64,000 nucleotides of DNA from Acinetobacter pittii ANC 4050 (GTDB lineage Bacteria > Pseudomonadota > Gammaproteobacteria > Pseudomonadales > Moraxellaceae), in assembly GCF_000399685.1 (NCBI RefSeq), contig NZ_KB976987.1:186001-250000 (forward strand). Direction: 5' to 3'. A program made the translations under genes and the position numbers. Below the pieces are notes generated by a model, which saw only the letters and a program-made list of their open reading frames with translations, had not been told where the DNA came from and did no database searches. Below are positions 35,923 through 45,537 of this stretch, piece by piece (within the stretch, counting starts at the first letter, position 1; each line of letters starts with the position of its first letter).

Positions 35923-36600
35923 TTGCCCGCTTGTTTTTCATCTTACCTTGGGAATACAACTTTGAGTGATTTTCTAAGTGAACATCTGATCTATCGTGAT
36001 GATGATTTTATGGTGATTCATAAACCTTCGGACATTTTGAGTGTTCCTGGTAAAGGTGATTTACATGATAGCGTTTTGACAAGGTTGGTTGCGATTGAAC
36101 CTAAAACCTTGCTCATTCATCGTCTAGACCGAGATACTTCAGGTATTTTAGTATTTGGTTTATCGAAACGCGGTCAAAGTGCAATTGCACGTCAATTTCA
36201 AGATCGTCAGACTTCAAAAATATACGAAGCGCTTGTCGCAGGTCATTTAGAAGGTGAAGGGACTGTAGATATTCCTGTCATCTATGACCCAAGTCGACCG
36301 CCTTTACATATTGTCGACGCTTCTCACAACAAACCTGCTTTAACACATTGGCAGGCCATAGAACATTTTCAAATTCAGGGACAACCTGTAACTCGTGTGA
36401 AATTAACACCAATTACGGGACGATCTCATCAACTCCGTGTACACATGCAATATCTTGGGCATCCAATTGTAGGTGACACGCTGTATGCGACACCGGAGCA
36501 GCAACTTGTTCCGCGTTTATGTTTGCATGCCAAACAGTTAAGTTTTAATCATCCTGTCACAGCAGAAACATTAACTTTTGACTGTCCTGTACCGTTTTAA
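35923..36600 (+). CDS. rluA: RluA-type pseudouridine synthase (non-ATG start)
   Basis: Pseudouridylates 23S rRNA U746 and some tRNAs at position 32 in E. coli. The catalytic stretch LLIHRLDRDTSGILV holds the active Asp; PITGRSHQLRVHMQYLGHPIVGD is the conserved C-terminal motif. There is no S4 domain, matching the short RluA group (219 residues in E. coli). No in-frame ATG exists between the upstream stop at 35848 and the conserved core, so translation must begin at TTG: either 35923 or, with a better placed GGGA, 35962 (LSDFLSEHLIYRDD). No linked partner gene is evident. Confidence 0.88.
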   Translation: MPACFSSYLGNTTLSDFLSEHLIYRDDDFMVIHKPSDILSVPGKGDLHDSVLTRLVAIEPKTLLIHRLDRDTSGILVFGLSKRGQSAIARQFQDRQTSKIYEALVAGHLEGEGTVDIPVIYDPSRPPLHIVDASHNKPALTHWQAIEHFQIQGQPVTRVKLTPITGRSHQLRVHMQYLGHPIVGDTLYATPEQQLVPRLCLHAKQLSFNHPVTAETLTFDCPVPF

Positions 36601-36745
36601 TGTAAAAACTTTTGATGAGTAATTTTTTGTAGCAAAGCGATTTAATTGGTTTTTGCTTCAAAATTTTGCTTTAAAGACTACATAAAAAGATGCAAAAATA
36701 AGCTAATTTGCATCGTACAATATGTAGTGCGAACTTGAGAGAAAG

Positions 36746-39583
36746 GTGGAAAAATTGCAGCAGTATGCTATTGGTCAACGTTGGCTATCAGACACAGAAA
36801 CTGAACTCGGTTTAGGTGTGCTTATTGATGTAGATGAAAGATCTGTCAGCATTTTATTCCCCAAAAGTGATGAGACACGTGTATATGCACGTAACAATGC
36901 TCCACTATCTCGTATCATCTTCAATACCAATGATGAAGTTCAAGATCAAGAAGGCAAGAAGTGGATTGTTGAGTCTGTTGAAGACCGACATGGTGTTTTG
37001 CGTTATAACGTTGTTCGTACTTTAGAAAATGGCGAACAAGAGCGTAAAGCGCTCAATGAAACGCGTATTGGTGCGCAAATTCAATTATCTAAACCTTTAG
37101 ATCGTTTGCTTGCAAGTCAGGTCGACTATAAAGAGTGGTATGACTTGCGTATTGAAGCAATGCTCATGCAAGCGCAAATGCAGACTAGCCCTTTACGTGG
37201 TATGGTTGGTGCACGTGTTGGCCTGATTCCTCATCAGCTTTATATCGCACATGAAGTTGGTAAACGTTTTGCTCCTCGTGTTTTACTTGCCGATGAAGTA
37301 GGTTTAGGTAAAACAATTGAAGCTGGTTTGATAATTCACCAGCAGCTTAAAACAGGACGTTCAGAACGAATTCTTATTTTAGTCCCTGATTCTCTACAGT
37401 ATCAGTGGATGATTGAAATGCGTCGCCGTTTTAACTTGCAATTCTCTCTGTTTGATTTAACGCGTACTGCATCTATTAAAGAACATGATCCAGAGCTTAA
37501 CCCGTTCTTGACTGAGCAATGTATTATTGCCAGCGTTGACTTAATGGTTGACCATGATGATTTACGTGAGCAAGCCATAGAAGCTGGCTTCGATTTGCTC
37601 GTGGTTGATGAAGCACATCATTTGATGTGGAGCGAAGAAGAAGGCGGTAATGATCGCTACGATTTAATTGAAGAGTTAGCTGAAAATACAGCAGGGGTGT
37701 TATTGCTTACTGCAACACCTGAACAATTAGGCGTAGAAAGCCATTTCGCTCGCTTGCGTTTACTTGATCCACAGCGTTTTAGTAGTTTAGAGCGCTTTTT
37801 AGATGAAGAGACTCAATATCAGCAAACTGCAAAAATTGCTGAAGTACTCATGTCTGATCAAGCTTTAACGCCAGAGCATTTATCTGCTTTAGAAGGTTTG
37901 TTAGGTCACACTATTGAAGACCAGCCTGATCAACGCTTTAGAGCTATTCACGAGTTATTAGACCGTCACGGTACTGGACGTATTTTATTCCGTAATACAC
38001 GTGAAGCGATTCAGGGCTTCCCAGGTCGTGATTGTCAGCCAGCACCATTACCAGCACCAGAAGATTGGTCAAAAGACGGCAAACTGCGTGAGCAGATGTG
38101 GCCTGAAGAAGCGCAGATTGATGGTTCATGGATGCAAAATGATCCGCGTGTGCCATGGTTAATGGAAATTTTACGCAAAGATCTTAAGCATAAAAAAGTG
38201 CTTTTAATCGCGCGTAGCGGACCAGTGGTTGAGTCTTTAGAAAATGTGTTGCGTTTGCATGCAGGTATTCGTACCGCAATGTTCCATGAGGGCATGAGCT
38301 TACTTGAACGTGACCAAGCGGCTGCTTATTTCGCTGAAGAAAGCTATGGCGCACAAATTCTATTGTGTTCGGAAATTGGTTCGGAAGGCCGTAATTTCCA
38401 ATTCGCCAGTGATCTAATTTTATTTGATTTACCAGCTAACCCAGATGTTTTAGAGCAGCGTATTGGGCGTCTAGACCGTATTGGTCAAGAAAACCGTATT
38501 CAGATTCATGTGCCATATCTTGTTGGAACAGCTCAAGAACGTATGTTCCGTTGGTATAACGAAGCACTTAATATTTTCAGCAATATTTCTCCAACAGCAC
38601 AAACGCTGCAAGAGAACTTTATTGTTGAATTAAAAGACTGCTTACTTGCAGACCAAGGTCAAACATTTGAAGATTTGCTTGAAGAAGTGAATGCTCAACG
38701 TCAAGCCTTAGAAGCTGAACTTCAAGCTGGTCGAGACCGTTTACTTGAATATAATTCATGTCGTCCAATTGTGGCACAAGAAATTGTTCAGGCCCTTGAA
38801 GACTATGATGACAATACTACGCTACCAATGTTTGTGAAGCGTTTCATGTCATCAACCAATATCGACTTTGATGAGCAAAGTAATGGTACGGTGATTATTA
38901 AACCGACCGACCAAATGCAAGTGCAAGGTTTGGCTTTAGACGAAGAAGGTATGACCGCAACGTTCTATCGCGATCAAGCTCAGCTTCGTGAAGATGCTCA
39001 ATATTTAACTTTAGAGCATCCATTCATTGAAAGTGTTATGGAAATGATCCGTACACAATCATTTGGTAGTACCAATGTTGCTGTGCTCAAATCGAATGCG
39101 TTAAAGCAGGGTTCAGTCTTAATTGAAGTCTGGTTTAAAGTGGATGTTGTTGCGCCGAAATCACTGAACTTACCATCGAGCTTACCTAAGCAGCTTATTC
39201 GCGTATTATTAAGTGAAAATGGCCAAGATTTGTCTGAAAAAATTGATCCGACAATTTTAAAACCTTATTTACATCACTTAGATGGTAATAGCTGTCGTCA
39301 GGTGGTTAAAGCTCGTCGTGATATCATTGAGCAGCGCTATAAACAAGCGTTAGAGATTGCGAAAGTTGATTTGCCGCAGCTTCAACAGCAAGCAAAAGAA
39401 CATTATGGTAATAAATGGCAATATGAAATTGACCGTTTAACTTATCTAAAACAATTCAACCCAAGTATTCGTCAAGACGAAATTGAACGTTTACAGAAGT
39501 TGCAAAAAGAAGGTTTAAGCTTACTTGATGGCTTAACAGTTACACCAGAAGCGATTCAAGTGTTAGTTGTAGTTAAACCTTAA
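36746..39583 (+). CDS. rapA: RNA polymerase-associated ATPase RapA
   Basis: SWI2/SNF2-type ATPase that recycles RNA polymerase. It is 945 residues, close to E. coli RapA (968). The N-terminal Tudor-like region begins IGQRWLSDTETELGLGVL. The helicase core has Walker A LLADEVGLGKT (about 180-190), DEAHH (motif II), LLTATPEQLG (motif III), and QRIGRLDRIGQ (motif VI). No ATG is available at the start: GTG 36746 or TTG 36755; the latter has AAGGTGG at 36743-36749 and would align better with the E. coli N-terminus. It ends in a bidirectional terminator. Confidence 0.95.
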   Translation: MEKLQQYAIGQRWLSDTETELGLGVLIDVDERSVSILFPKSDETRVYARNNAPLSRIIFNTNDEVQDQEGKKWIVESVEDRHGVLRYNVVRTLENGEQERKALNETRIGAQIQLSKPLDRLLASQVDYKEWYDLRIEAMLMQAQMQTSPLRGMVGARVGLIPHQLYIAHEVGKRFAPRVLLADEVGLGKTIEAGLIIHQQLKTGRSERILILVPDSLQYQWMIEMRRRFNLQFSLFDLTRTASIKEHDPELNPFLTEQCIIASVDLMVDHDDLREQAIEAGFDLLVVDEAHHLMWSEEEGGNDRYDLIEELAENTAGVLLLTATPEQLGVESHFARLRLLDPQRFSSLERFLDEETQYQQTAKIAEVLMSDQALTPEHLSALEGLLGHTIEDQPDQRFRAIHELLDRHGTGRILFRNTREAIQGFPGRDCQPAPLPAPEDWSKDGKLREQMWPEEAQIDGSWMQNDPRVPWLMEILRKDLKHKKVLLIARSGPVVESLENVLRLHAGIRTAMFHEGMSLLERDQAAAYFAEESYGAQILLCSEIGSEGRNFQFASDLILFDLPANPDVLEQRIGRLDRIGQENRIQIHVPYLVGTAQERMFRWYNEALNIFSNISPTAQTLQENFIVELKDCLLADQGQTFEDLLEEVNAQRQALEAELQAGRDRLLEYNSCRPIVAQEIVQALEDYDDNTTLPMFVKRFMSSTNIDFDEQSNGTVIIKPTDQMQVQGLALDEEGMTATFYRDQAQLREDAQYLTLEHPFIESVMEMIRTQSFGSTNVAVLKSNALKQGSVLIEVWFKVDVVAPKSLNLPSSLPKQLIRVLLSENGQDLSEKIDPTILKPYLHHLDGNSCRQVVKARRDIIEQRYKQALEIAKVDLPQLQQQAKEHYGNKWQYEIDRLTYLKQFNPSIRQDEIERLQKLQKEGLSLLDGLTVTPEAIQVLVVVKP

Positions 39584-39596
39584 CTTACTCAAAATA

Positions 39597-39623
39597 AAAA
39601 AAGCGCCTAGAGGGCGCTTTTTT
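39597..39623. terminator. Bidirectional terminator between rapA and the AI-2E family gene
   Basis: AAAAAAGCGCC (39597-39607) pairs with GGCGCTTTTTT (39613-39623), in convergent position. Confidence 0.9.
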
Positions 39624-39639
39624 ATACATCGATTTTGAA

Positions 39640-40656
39640 TTAGATGAGACCGGCATCTTTTAATTCTAATTTTAAATATGCATAGAAAATTGGAGCCGCG
39701 ATTAAACCGCCTAAACCAAAAATGGACTCAAACACTAACATTGCCAATAAAATTTCCCATGCACTGGCATTGATTTTATGCCCAATAATTTTAGCATTAA
39801 TAAAATATTCAAGCTTATGAACCAGAACCAGATAAAGTAATGCTGCACCTGCTAGTCCTAAGGAAACGGTAAGGGCAGCAATGAAGGTTAAAGTATTGGA
39901 AATAAGATTACCTAAAATTGGAATCAGACCAAACATGAAGGTCAAAATGGTTAAGGTTTTGGCAAAAGGGAGGTGAATTCCCCAAAGTGGTAATAAAATA
40001 AATGCAAATAAAATAAAGAGCAGTGTGTTAATAGCTGAAATTTTTATTTGTGCAAAAACAACATTTTTAAATGAAATCGATAGTTTTTGGATACGTTGAA
40101 TCAGAAGAGACTTAAAAACAGGCTGAGGAGTACGGCGGTGAAAACCATGTATTGCTACCAAAATACCAATAATTAATCCCATCACCATAGTTACGAAGTT
40201 ATGCAAAATATCGGAACTGGTATTTTTTAATGTAGTCACGTTATCTTTCATAAAAGCAAAGATTTCGTCTTTTAGATCTGTCACGCTATCGGGAATATAG
40301 CCTGGAAGATATTTTCCGATCTCTGCCTGCAAATGAAGTAGGGTTTGGTCAACTTTGCCATTAATACTATGTAAACCTACACCTTTTAGATCGTGTACAA
40401 CAAAACTAATCAGGCTCGTAATGAAAAAACCAATAAGCGAAATGGTAACAATACTAAGTAAAATACTAATAAAAATACGGGCTCTTTGGCCGTCAATATA
40501 ACGTTCTACAACTGAACTTAAGCTAATAATAATTTCATAAATGAGAAAGCCTGCAAAAAAACTTGCTAATAAATGTAAGGGGATAACCGAAAGCAAAAAG
40601 ATGCCCATAAGAATGTAGCTTGCAATCAGACTTTGACGATTATTCAAATTTTGCAT
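39640..40656 (-). CDS. AI-2E family transporter (YdiK/PerM-like)
   Basis: A 338-residue inner-membrane protein of the AI-2E exporter family. There are about seven hydrophobic segments: two near the N-terminus (10-45), one at 55-85, a long soluble stretch at about 90-145, then a C-terminal block. The family landmark is PILGNLISNTLTFIAALTV with the later FGLGGLIAAPIFYAYLK, both in the right places. Family members have been linked to autoinducer-2 or to Na+/H+ exchange, so the substrate here is not predictable. It is a single gene convergent with rapA. Confidence 0.87.
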   Translation of the reverse strand: MQNLNNRQSLIASYILMGIFLLSVIPLHLLASFFAGFLIYEIIISLSSVVERYIDGQRARIFISILLSIVTISLIGFFITSLISFVVHDLKGVGLHSINGKVDQTLLHLQAEIGKYLPGYIPDSVTDLKDEIFAFMKDNVTTLKNTSSDILHNFVTMVMGLIIGILVAIHGFHRRTPQPVFKSLLIQRIQKLSISFKNVVFAQIKISAINTLLFILFAFILLPLWGIHLPFAKTLTILTFMFGLIPILGNLISNTLTFIAALTVSLGLAGAALLYLVLVHKLEYFINAKIIGHKINASAWEILLAMLVFESIFGLGGLIAAPIFYAYLKLELKDAGLI

Positions 40657-40822
40657 GTGGATCCCTGAGATCGTTGGGAATATAGGAGAAAGAGCAAATG
40701 GAATGATTATTTATACTCTGGCAAGCTATTAGCTTCAATTAGTGAATTATATTTTTATTGGAAAATAGAGGAGTTAGATTTAAAAATGGCCTGTTAATTA
40801 ACAAGCCATTCATAAAACAATT

Positions 40823-41518
40823 TTAGCGAATTTTTGCTTCATCTAAATGACGTGCGCCTTCTAAAATCATCCGAATCATAATCATGGTTTGTTCAGCCAC
40901 TTCTGCACGTTGATTCATTGGTAAATCAATAACTTTTGCACCCATGTGAAACACAAGTTGAGTAATTGCTTTTGCAACAAGGTCTGGATGGTAGAGGTGA
41001 TTGTTATTTAAACGCTCAAGACGGATTAAATCTTCTTGTAGCTCTTGCTGAAAAAAGTTGAGTTGACGGTCTACGGCAGCTTTATAAGAAGCTGAACCTG
41101 TAAAACTTTCACGGAGTAGTAAACTTAAATTACCTTCATCAGCATCAAGCTGTTGAAGAAAAATATCGACAGAACTACGAATAATACTCTCTTGTAAAGA
41201 AGCACGTAGGCGAGCCTGACGGATGATTTTACGTAAAACAATACCTGCACGGTCAATTAAAGAAATTGCTAACTCATCAATATCTTTAAAGTGTCGATAG
41301 AAACTATTTGGTGCAATTCCTGCTTCTCGAGCTACTTCACGTAAACTCAGTGAAGCAATACTTTTTTGTGGGCCAATGAGATTTAAAGCCGCCTGAAAAA
41401 GTTCTTCTTTAGTAATTGTCGCTTTTCTTCCCACAGAACGCGTAGCTGTTTTAATTTCAATGACATCTTGTTGAAGAGGTGTGTCATTCAGGTTCTGAGA
41501 AAGTGAAGATTGGGTCAT
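40823..41518 (-). CDS. TetR family repressor, FabR/DesT-like
   Basis: Probable sensor of membrane fatty acid composition. The helix-turn-helix SLREVAREAGIAPNSFYRHFKDIDEL is almost the same as in E. coli FabR, and the rest (RQARLRASLQESIIRSSVDIFL) continues the likeness; FabR and P. aeruginosa DesT regulate unsaturated fatty acid synthesis. It is divergent from the reductase-desaturase operon at 41658, exactly as DesT is next to desCB. The ATG at 41518 is preferred over a TTG at 41527. The protein has a 35-residue polar N-terminal extension. Candidate operators are in the shared promoter region. Confidence 0.85.
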   Translation of the reverse strand: MTQSSLSQNLNDTPLQQDVIEIKTATRSVGRKATITKEELFQAALNLIGPQKSIASLSLREVAREAGIAPNSFYRHFKDIDELAISLIDRAGIVLRKIIRQARLRASLQESIIRSSVDIFLQQLDADEGNLSLLLRESFTGSASYKAAVDRQLNFFQQELQEDLIRLERLNNNHLYHPDLVAKAITQLVFHMGAKVIDLPMNQRAEVAEQTMIMIRMILEGARHLDEAKIR

Positions 41519-41596
41519 GCTGTTCAATATATTTGTAAACTCTCAGGATTATAGCCTTAGAAGCTGAACTTGTGAAATTGTAATTAAAAGTACGGG

Positions 41597-41621
41597 TGTA
41601 TATACAAATATATATACATGT
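41597..41621. promoter_or_regulatory. Candidate operator(s) in the TetR/desaturase divergent promoter
   Basis: TGTATATACA (41597-41606) is a perfect palindrome, and ACATGT (41616-41621) is the core of a second imperfect one. Both lie between the FabR/DesT-like regulator and the reductase gene it probably controls. Confidence 0.45.
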
Positions 41622-41657
41622 GTATAATAATTAAAAAAGAGCGACAGAGCCTCAGTT

Positions 41658-42728
41658 ATGCAAGCAATCGAAAAGAGAAATTCTCTATTCAATTCATTGA
41701 CACAAGCCATCTTTGATAAAGAAATGGCTAATTTCTGGCTACAAAAAGTTAATCCTTTATGGTCTGTAAAACATGGCCTTGTTCAAATTGTAAAAAAAGA
41801 ATTTGTCGCTCACGACATGGTGAGCTTGACGCTAAAATGTAACCGCTTAGTGAAAATGGGCGTTGCAGGCCAGCATCATCCTGTAATTGTAGAAATTGCT
41901 GGTCGTCGCTATGAACGTACTTATAGTTTGACGCAAGTTGATGCGCAGCACTTACGTTTAACCGTAAAAAAAGTTGCGGATGGTATTGTCAGTAACTGGT
42001 TTATTGCTGAAAGCCAAATCGGTGATGTTTTTGAGCTTGGTCAACCTTATGGCGATATGCAACAAAACATCAAAACACCGAATTTAATTATGTTGGCAGC
42101 GGGTAGTGGAATTACCCCAATGTTGAGCTTGATTACTGCGATTAAACAAAGTCAGCAATTAGATAAAGTTCAAGTACAACTTTTATATTGGGTGAAACAA
42201 CGTTCGGATGCCGCTTTTGTTGAATACTTTGAAAAAGTTGCACAGCAATACCCAAATTTTAGTTATCAGGTTTTCTATACCCAAGAAACCCCAAATGATG
42301 AACGTTTAAATGCAGAGCATTTAGCATTAGTTGATGATGTAGAAAACAGCACAATTTATGCGTGTGGACCTTCTGGTTTTGTGGCGACTGTTGAGCAGTT
42401 ATTTGAAAAAGCTCCAGCCCTTTTAACAGAAGCATTTAGCTTAACACATGAAAGTTCTGCTGATGATATTGGTTATGTGAATGTCACATTAACCCAGTCT
42501 AATAAGGTGATTGCAATTCCTAAAGGCCAATCAATTTTGGTTAGCCTTGAACATGAAGGCGTTAAACCAACTCATGGTTGCCGTATGGGAATTTGCAATA
42601 AATGTGTGTGTAGTAAAACACAAGGTTCAACACGTAATTTACTCAACGGTAGTGAAAATACTGAACCAAGCCAATTACTCAAAATTTGTGTGAACTCAGC
42701 ACAATCCGATCTAGTTATTGATCTTTAA
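41658..42728 (+). CDS. Flavodoxin/ferredoxin reductase-like electron-transfer protein (FAD, NAD(P)H, 2Fe-2S)
   Basis: Electron donor for the desaturase encoded 12 bp downstream. Domains in order: a FAD-binding beta-barrel (about 40-130, with RRYERTYSLTQV as the FAD motif), a NAD(P)-binding domain (about 135-245, LAAGSGITPML and IYACGPSGFV), and a plant-type 2Fe-2S ferredoxin domain at the C-terminus with ligands in HGCRMGICNKCVC and a last Cys in LKICVNS. This is the layout of P. aeruginosa DesC, partner of the acyl-CoA desaturase DesB. It shares its promoter region with the divergent TetR regulator. Confidence 0.9.
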   Translation: MQAIEKRNSLFNSLTQAIFDKEMANFWLQKVNPLWSVKHGLVQIVKKEFVAHDMVSLTLKCNRLVKMGVAGQHHPVIVEIAGRRYERTYSLTQVDAQHLRLTVKKVADGIVSNWFIAESQIGDVFELGQPYGDMQQNIKTPNLIMLAAGSGITPMLSLITAIKQSQQLDKVQVQLLYWVKQRSDAAFVEYFEKVAQQYPNFSYQVFYTQETPNDERLNAEHLALVDDVENSTIYACGPSGFVATVEQLFEKAPALLTEAFSLTHESSADDIGYVNVTLTQSNKVIAIPKGQSILVSLEHEGVKPTHGCRMGICNKCVCSKTQGSTRNLLNGSENTEPSQLLKICVNSAQSDLVIDL

Positions 42729-42740
42729 GAGAGAACTCTT

Positions 42741-43835
42741 ATGAATATGCCAGTGAAAGTCGAATATTTTAAAAATCCTAAAAATCGTGATTTGACTCCA
42801 GCAGAACTTGATGCATTTGCAAAAGAGCTTGATCAGATCAAACAAGAAGTATTGGATGATTTGGGTGAGAAAGATGCTAAATATATCCGCCGTGTGTATG
42901 CTGCAATTCGTTATAGTAGCTTTTTAGGCCGTGCATGTTTGTTTGCAGGTTGGTTCCCACCAGCATGGATTTTAGGAACAGGTCTATTAGGCTTTTCTAA
43001 AATTATGGAAAACATGGAACTCGGTCATAACGTGATGCATGGTCAATATGACTGGATGAACGATCCTAAGTTTAATGGCCAAACTTACGAATGGGATACT
43101 GTCGGTACTTCTGATAACTGGCGTCAAACGCATAACTATAAACATCACACCTATACCAATATTAAAGGTATTGATGATGACATTGGTTATGGTTTACTTC
43201 GTTTATTTCCAGAACAACGCTGGAAGCCAGGTTTCTTACTTCAACCCGTTTATAGCATCCCATTTTGTTTGTTGTTCCAGTGGGGCGTAGCCATTCAGAA
43301 CCTTGAAATTGGACGTGTCCTTTATAAACGTAAGAGCATGGCAAAATTCTTGGAAGAATTAAAACCTGTTAATAAAAAGATTGGTACGCAACTTTTTAAA
43401 GACTATGTTTTCTTCCCATTAATTGCGGGTCCGGCAGCTTTACCTGTATTTACTGGTAATTTAGTTGCTAATGGTCTTCGTAATATCTGGACATTTACGA
43501 TTATTTTCTGTGGTCACTTTACAAAAGATGCAGAAGTATTTCCAAAGTCCGTTTTACAAGAAGAGAGCCGTGGTCACTGGTATATGCGCCAGATTCGTGG
43601 TTCTTCTAACCTAAAAGGTTCAGAAGCATTACATATTTTAAGCGGACACTTGAGTCATCAGATCGAGCACCATTTATTCCCTGATATTCCAGCGCGTCGT
43701 TATCGCCAAATGGCTCCAAAAGTTGAAGCTGTATGTAAAAAATATGGTCTAAATTATAACAACGCGAGTCTAGCTAAACAGTTTGGACAGGTTGTAGGCC
43801 GTATCTTTAAATATGCTTTACCGTTTAAAAAATAA
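42741..43835 (+). CDS. Membrane fatty acid (acyl-CoA) desaturase
   Basis: Di-iron integral membrane enzyme that introduces double bonds into acyl chains. All three histidine boxes are present: H96NVMH100, H131NYKHH136, and HQIEHH near 309-314. Hydrophobic segments lie at about 62-92 and 165-250. At 364 residues it is close to DesB of Pseudomonas, a delta-9 acyl-CoA desaturase; position specificity cannot be read from sequence. It is co-transcribed with the reductase, and the pair is probably repressed by the adjacent TetR regulator when unsaturated acyl-CoA is abundant. Confidence 0.9.
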   Translation: MNMPVKVEYFKNPKNRDLTPAELDAFAKELDQIKQEVLDDLGEKDAKYIRRVYAAIRYSSFLGRACLFAGWFPPAWILGTGLLGFSKIMENMELGHNVMHGQYDWMNDPKFNGQTYEWDTVGTSDNWRQTHNYKHHTYTNIKGIDDDIGYGLLRLFPEQRWKPGFLLQPVYSIPFCLLFQWGVAIQNLEIGRVLYKRKSMAKFLEELKPVNKKIGTQLFKDYVFFPLIAGPAALPVFTGNLVANGLRNIWTFTIIFCGHFTKDAEVFPKSVLQEESRGHWYMRQIRGSSNLKGSEALHILSGHLSHQIEHHLFPDIPARRYRQMAPKVEAVCKKYGLNYNNASLAKQFGQVVGRIFKYALPFKK

Positions 43836-43853
43836 GATATTACTTTAACCCCG

Positions 43854-43889
43854 AAACGCACTACTGATTATTCAGGAGTGCGTTTTTTT
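43854..43889 (+). terminator. Terminator of the desaturase operon
   Basis: AAACGCACT (43854-43862) pairs with AGTGCGTTT (43877-43885), followed by T residues. Confidence 0.85.
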
Positions 43890-43899
43890 ATGGTTGGCA

Positions 43900-44475
43900 C
43901 TAGCATGAAGAAGTAAGAGGAGCCTTATTGAGTATGCCCCATTGTTCAAACTGCTTTAAAGATAATGAAATTTCTTTTTCTATATCATTTTCATCTAATT
44001 GATTTGCATTAAAAACAATATGAGGTGTGTGCCAGTTTAATCTGCATCGACGTGCAGTAGCTTTTAAAGGTGCCATGAGCTCATCTAGGGTGAAGCCATT
44101 TTGTCCTTGTTTTTGATATGCCGAATTCAAATTGCCAACCGTAACATGTAGGTAAAGTGATTTACCTTCAATATTCTGACCTTCCTGTTCATAAAAAAGA
44201 TAAAACATCCGTGTTAAAACCGCATCCATCCAAGTTTTGAAAATCGGAGGAACTGAATACCAATAGATAGGGAACTGGAAAATGATGTGTGAAGCAGAGA
44301 TTAGACGTTGGGCTTCAATTGCACCGTCTTTCATTATATCCAGAGATCCGTTATATAACTCTTGAATATCAACAATATCGATTTGGTTTCGAAGCTGTAA
44401 TGCTTCAACCAAAGCACGATTAACCTTGGACTGATTTAAATCGGGATGAAAGACCAGTAAAAGTGGCTTATTCAT
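43900..44475 (-). CDS. NAD(P)H-dependent oxidoreductase, flavodoxin-like fold (KefF/NQO type)
   Basis: A 191-residue flavoprotein reductase. The N-terminal strand and phosphate loop read LLVFHPDLNQSKVNRALVEAL; the FMN-binding segment ASHIIFQFPIYWYSVPPIFKTWMDAV is diagnostic of the NAD(P)H quinone oxidoreductase/KefF group. Residues 125-150 include VTVGNLNSAYQKQGQNG, also typical. The ribosome site GGAG is well placed before ATG 44475. It is divergent from a LysR gene with about 118 bp between starts, so the two probably form a regulator-target pair responding to quinones or electrophiles (inference). Confidence 0.9.
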   Translation of the reverse strand: MNKPLLLVFHPDLNQSKVNRALVEALQLRNQIDIVDIQELYNGSLDIMKDGAIEAQRLISASHIIFQFPIYWYSVPPIFKTWMDAVLTRMFYLFYEQEGQNIEGKSLYLHVTVGNLNSAYQKQGQNGFTLDELMAPLKATARRCRLNWHTPHIVFNANQLDENDIEKEISLSLKQFEQWGILNKAPLTSSC

Positions 44476-44593
44476 AGTATGTCTCCTTAATTTCTATGAT
44501 GATTAATCACATGCATAAACAATATTCACATCATAAAAAAAGCAGACCTATAATAAAATTGACTAAATTAATTGAGCAGATGAAAGAATTTTG

Positions 44594-45490
44594 ATGAACA
44601 AACAGACTTCTTGGGATGATCAGAAATTCTTTTTAGTGGTTTTAGAAGAGGGGAGTTTCTCGGCAGCCGCTCGTAAATTAGGAGTTACCCAACCCACTGT
44701 ACGAACACGTATAGAACAGCTTGAAAATCAGTTGGGAACTGTTTTGTTTAGTCGTTCTGTTCATGGCTTGAAACCGACAGAACATGCTCTAGCTCTTGAA
44801 CTGCCAGTTCGGGCTATGCAACGTGCTTCTGATCATTTTATGCGTACAGCAAGTGCCCCTCTAAATCTAATTGCAGGCAGTGTACGGGTAAGTGTATCGG
44901 AGTTCCTGGGCACGCTTGTTCTGCCTCAAATGCTCACAAAATTCCGTTCACTTTACCCGGAAGTTAATATCGAAATATCTTTAAACAATGCTTCTGCCAA
45001 CTTACTAGAGCAAGAGGTTGATCTGGCAATCAGGATGTATCCTCCTGTTCAGGAAGCGCTTGTAGCCAAAAAGGTTGGTGAGGTGCCATTGGGGCTATAT
45101 GCACATCGAGATTATATACAGCGTAAAGGTTCCCCTATCTGTCTAGCAGATTTAAGTCAGCATGATCTGATAGGACCTGACCGTAATCTTCTTGAAAGAG
45201 AAATGATGAGGATTTTTCTACCTGAAATAAAAAATGAACAATTCAAAATACGCACCGATAGTCATCCTGCTCAGTTCTCAGCAGTTAAAGCTGCTTTAGG
45301 AGTAGGTTTTATTCAGTGCCCTATAGCAAATCAATGCCCAGAGCTTGTTCAACTGCTTCCAGACCTAAAGATTCATCGCTATGATCTATGGCTGGTCATT
45401 CATGAAGACTTTAGACAAATTCCAAAAATCAGAGCGCTTTTTGATTATTTGGCTCAAGCTTTTGCAGAGTATTTAGATGGGGAAAGTTAG
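44594..45490 (+). CDS. LysR family transcriptional regulator
   Basis: A 298-residue LysR regulator. The DNA-binding helix-turn-helix reads FLVVLEEGSFSAAARKLGVTQPTVRTRIEQLENQLG, split between residues about 10 and 46. The effector domain begins near 90 (GSVRVSVSEFLGTLVLPQML). ATG 44594 is chosen over the TTG three bases upstream. It is divergent from the quinone-oxidoreductase-like gene. The protein belongs to the LysR subgroup with a GSVRVSV start to the sensor domain, common for regulators of aromatic or quinone responses. Confidence 0.92.
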   Translation: MNKQTSWDDQKFFLVVLEEGSFSAAARKLGVTQPTVRTRIEQLENQLGTVLFSRSVHGLKPTEHALALELPVRAMQRASDHFMRTASAPLNLIAGSVRVSVSEFLGTLVLPQMLTKFRSLYPEVNIEISLNNASANLLEQEVDLAIRMYPPVQEALVAKKVGEVPLGLYAHRDYIQRKGSPICLADLSQHDLIGPDRNLLEREMMRIFLPEIKNEQFKIRTDSHPAQFSAVKAALGVGFIQCPIANQCPELVQLLPDLKIHRYDLWLVIHEDFRQIPKIRALFDYLAQAFAEYLDGES

Positions 45491-45525
45491 TTAATAAAAA
45501 GCCCAAGCAGTTATGTGCTTGGGCT
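45491..45525 (-). terminator. Terminator of the SIMPL gene
   Basis: AGCCCAAGCA (45500-45509) pairs with TGCTTGGGCT (45516-45525). The U-run is on the minus strand, so it serves the SIMPL gene; a LysR stop lies just beside it. Confidence 0.85.
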
Positions 45526-45537
45526 GAAAAAGGTAAT

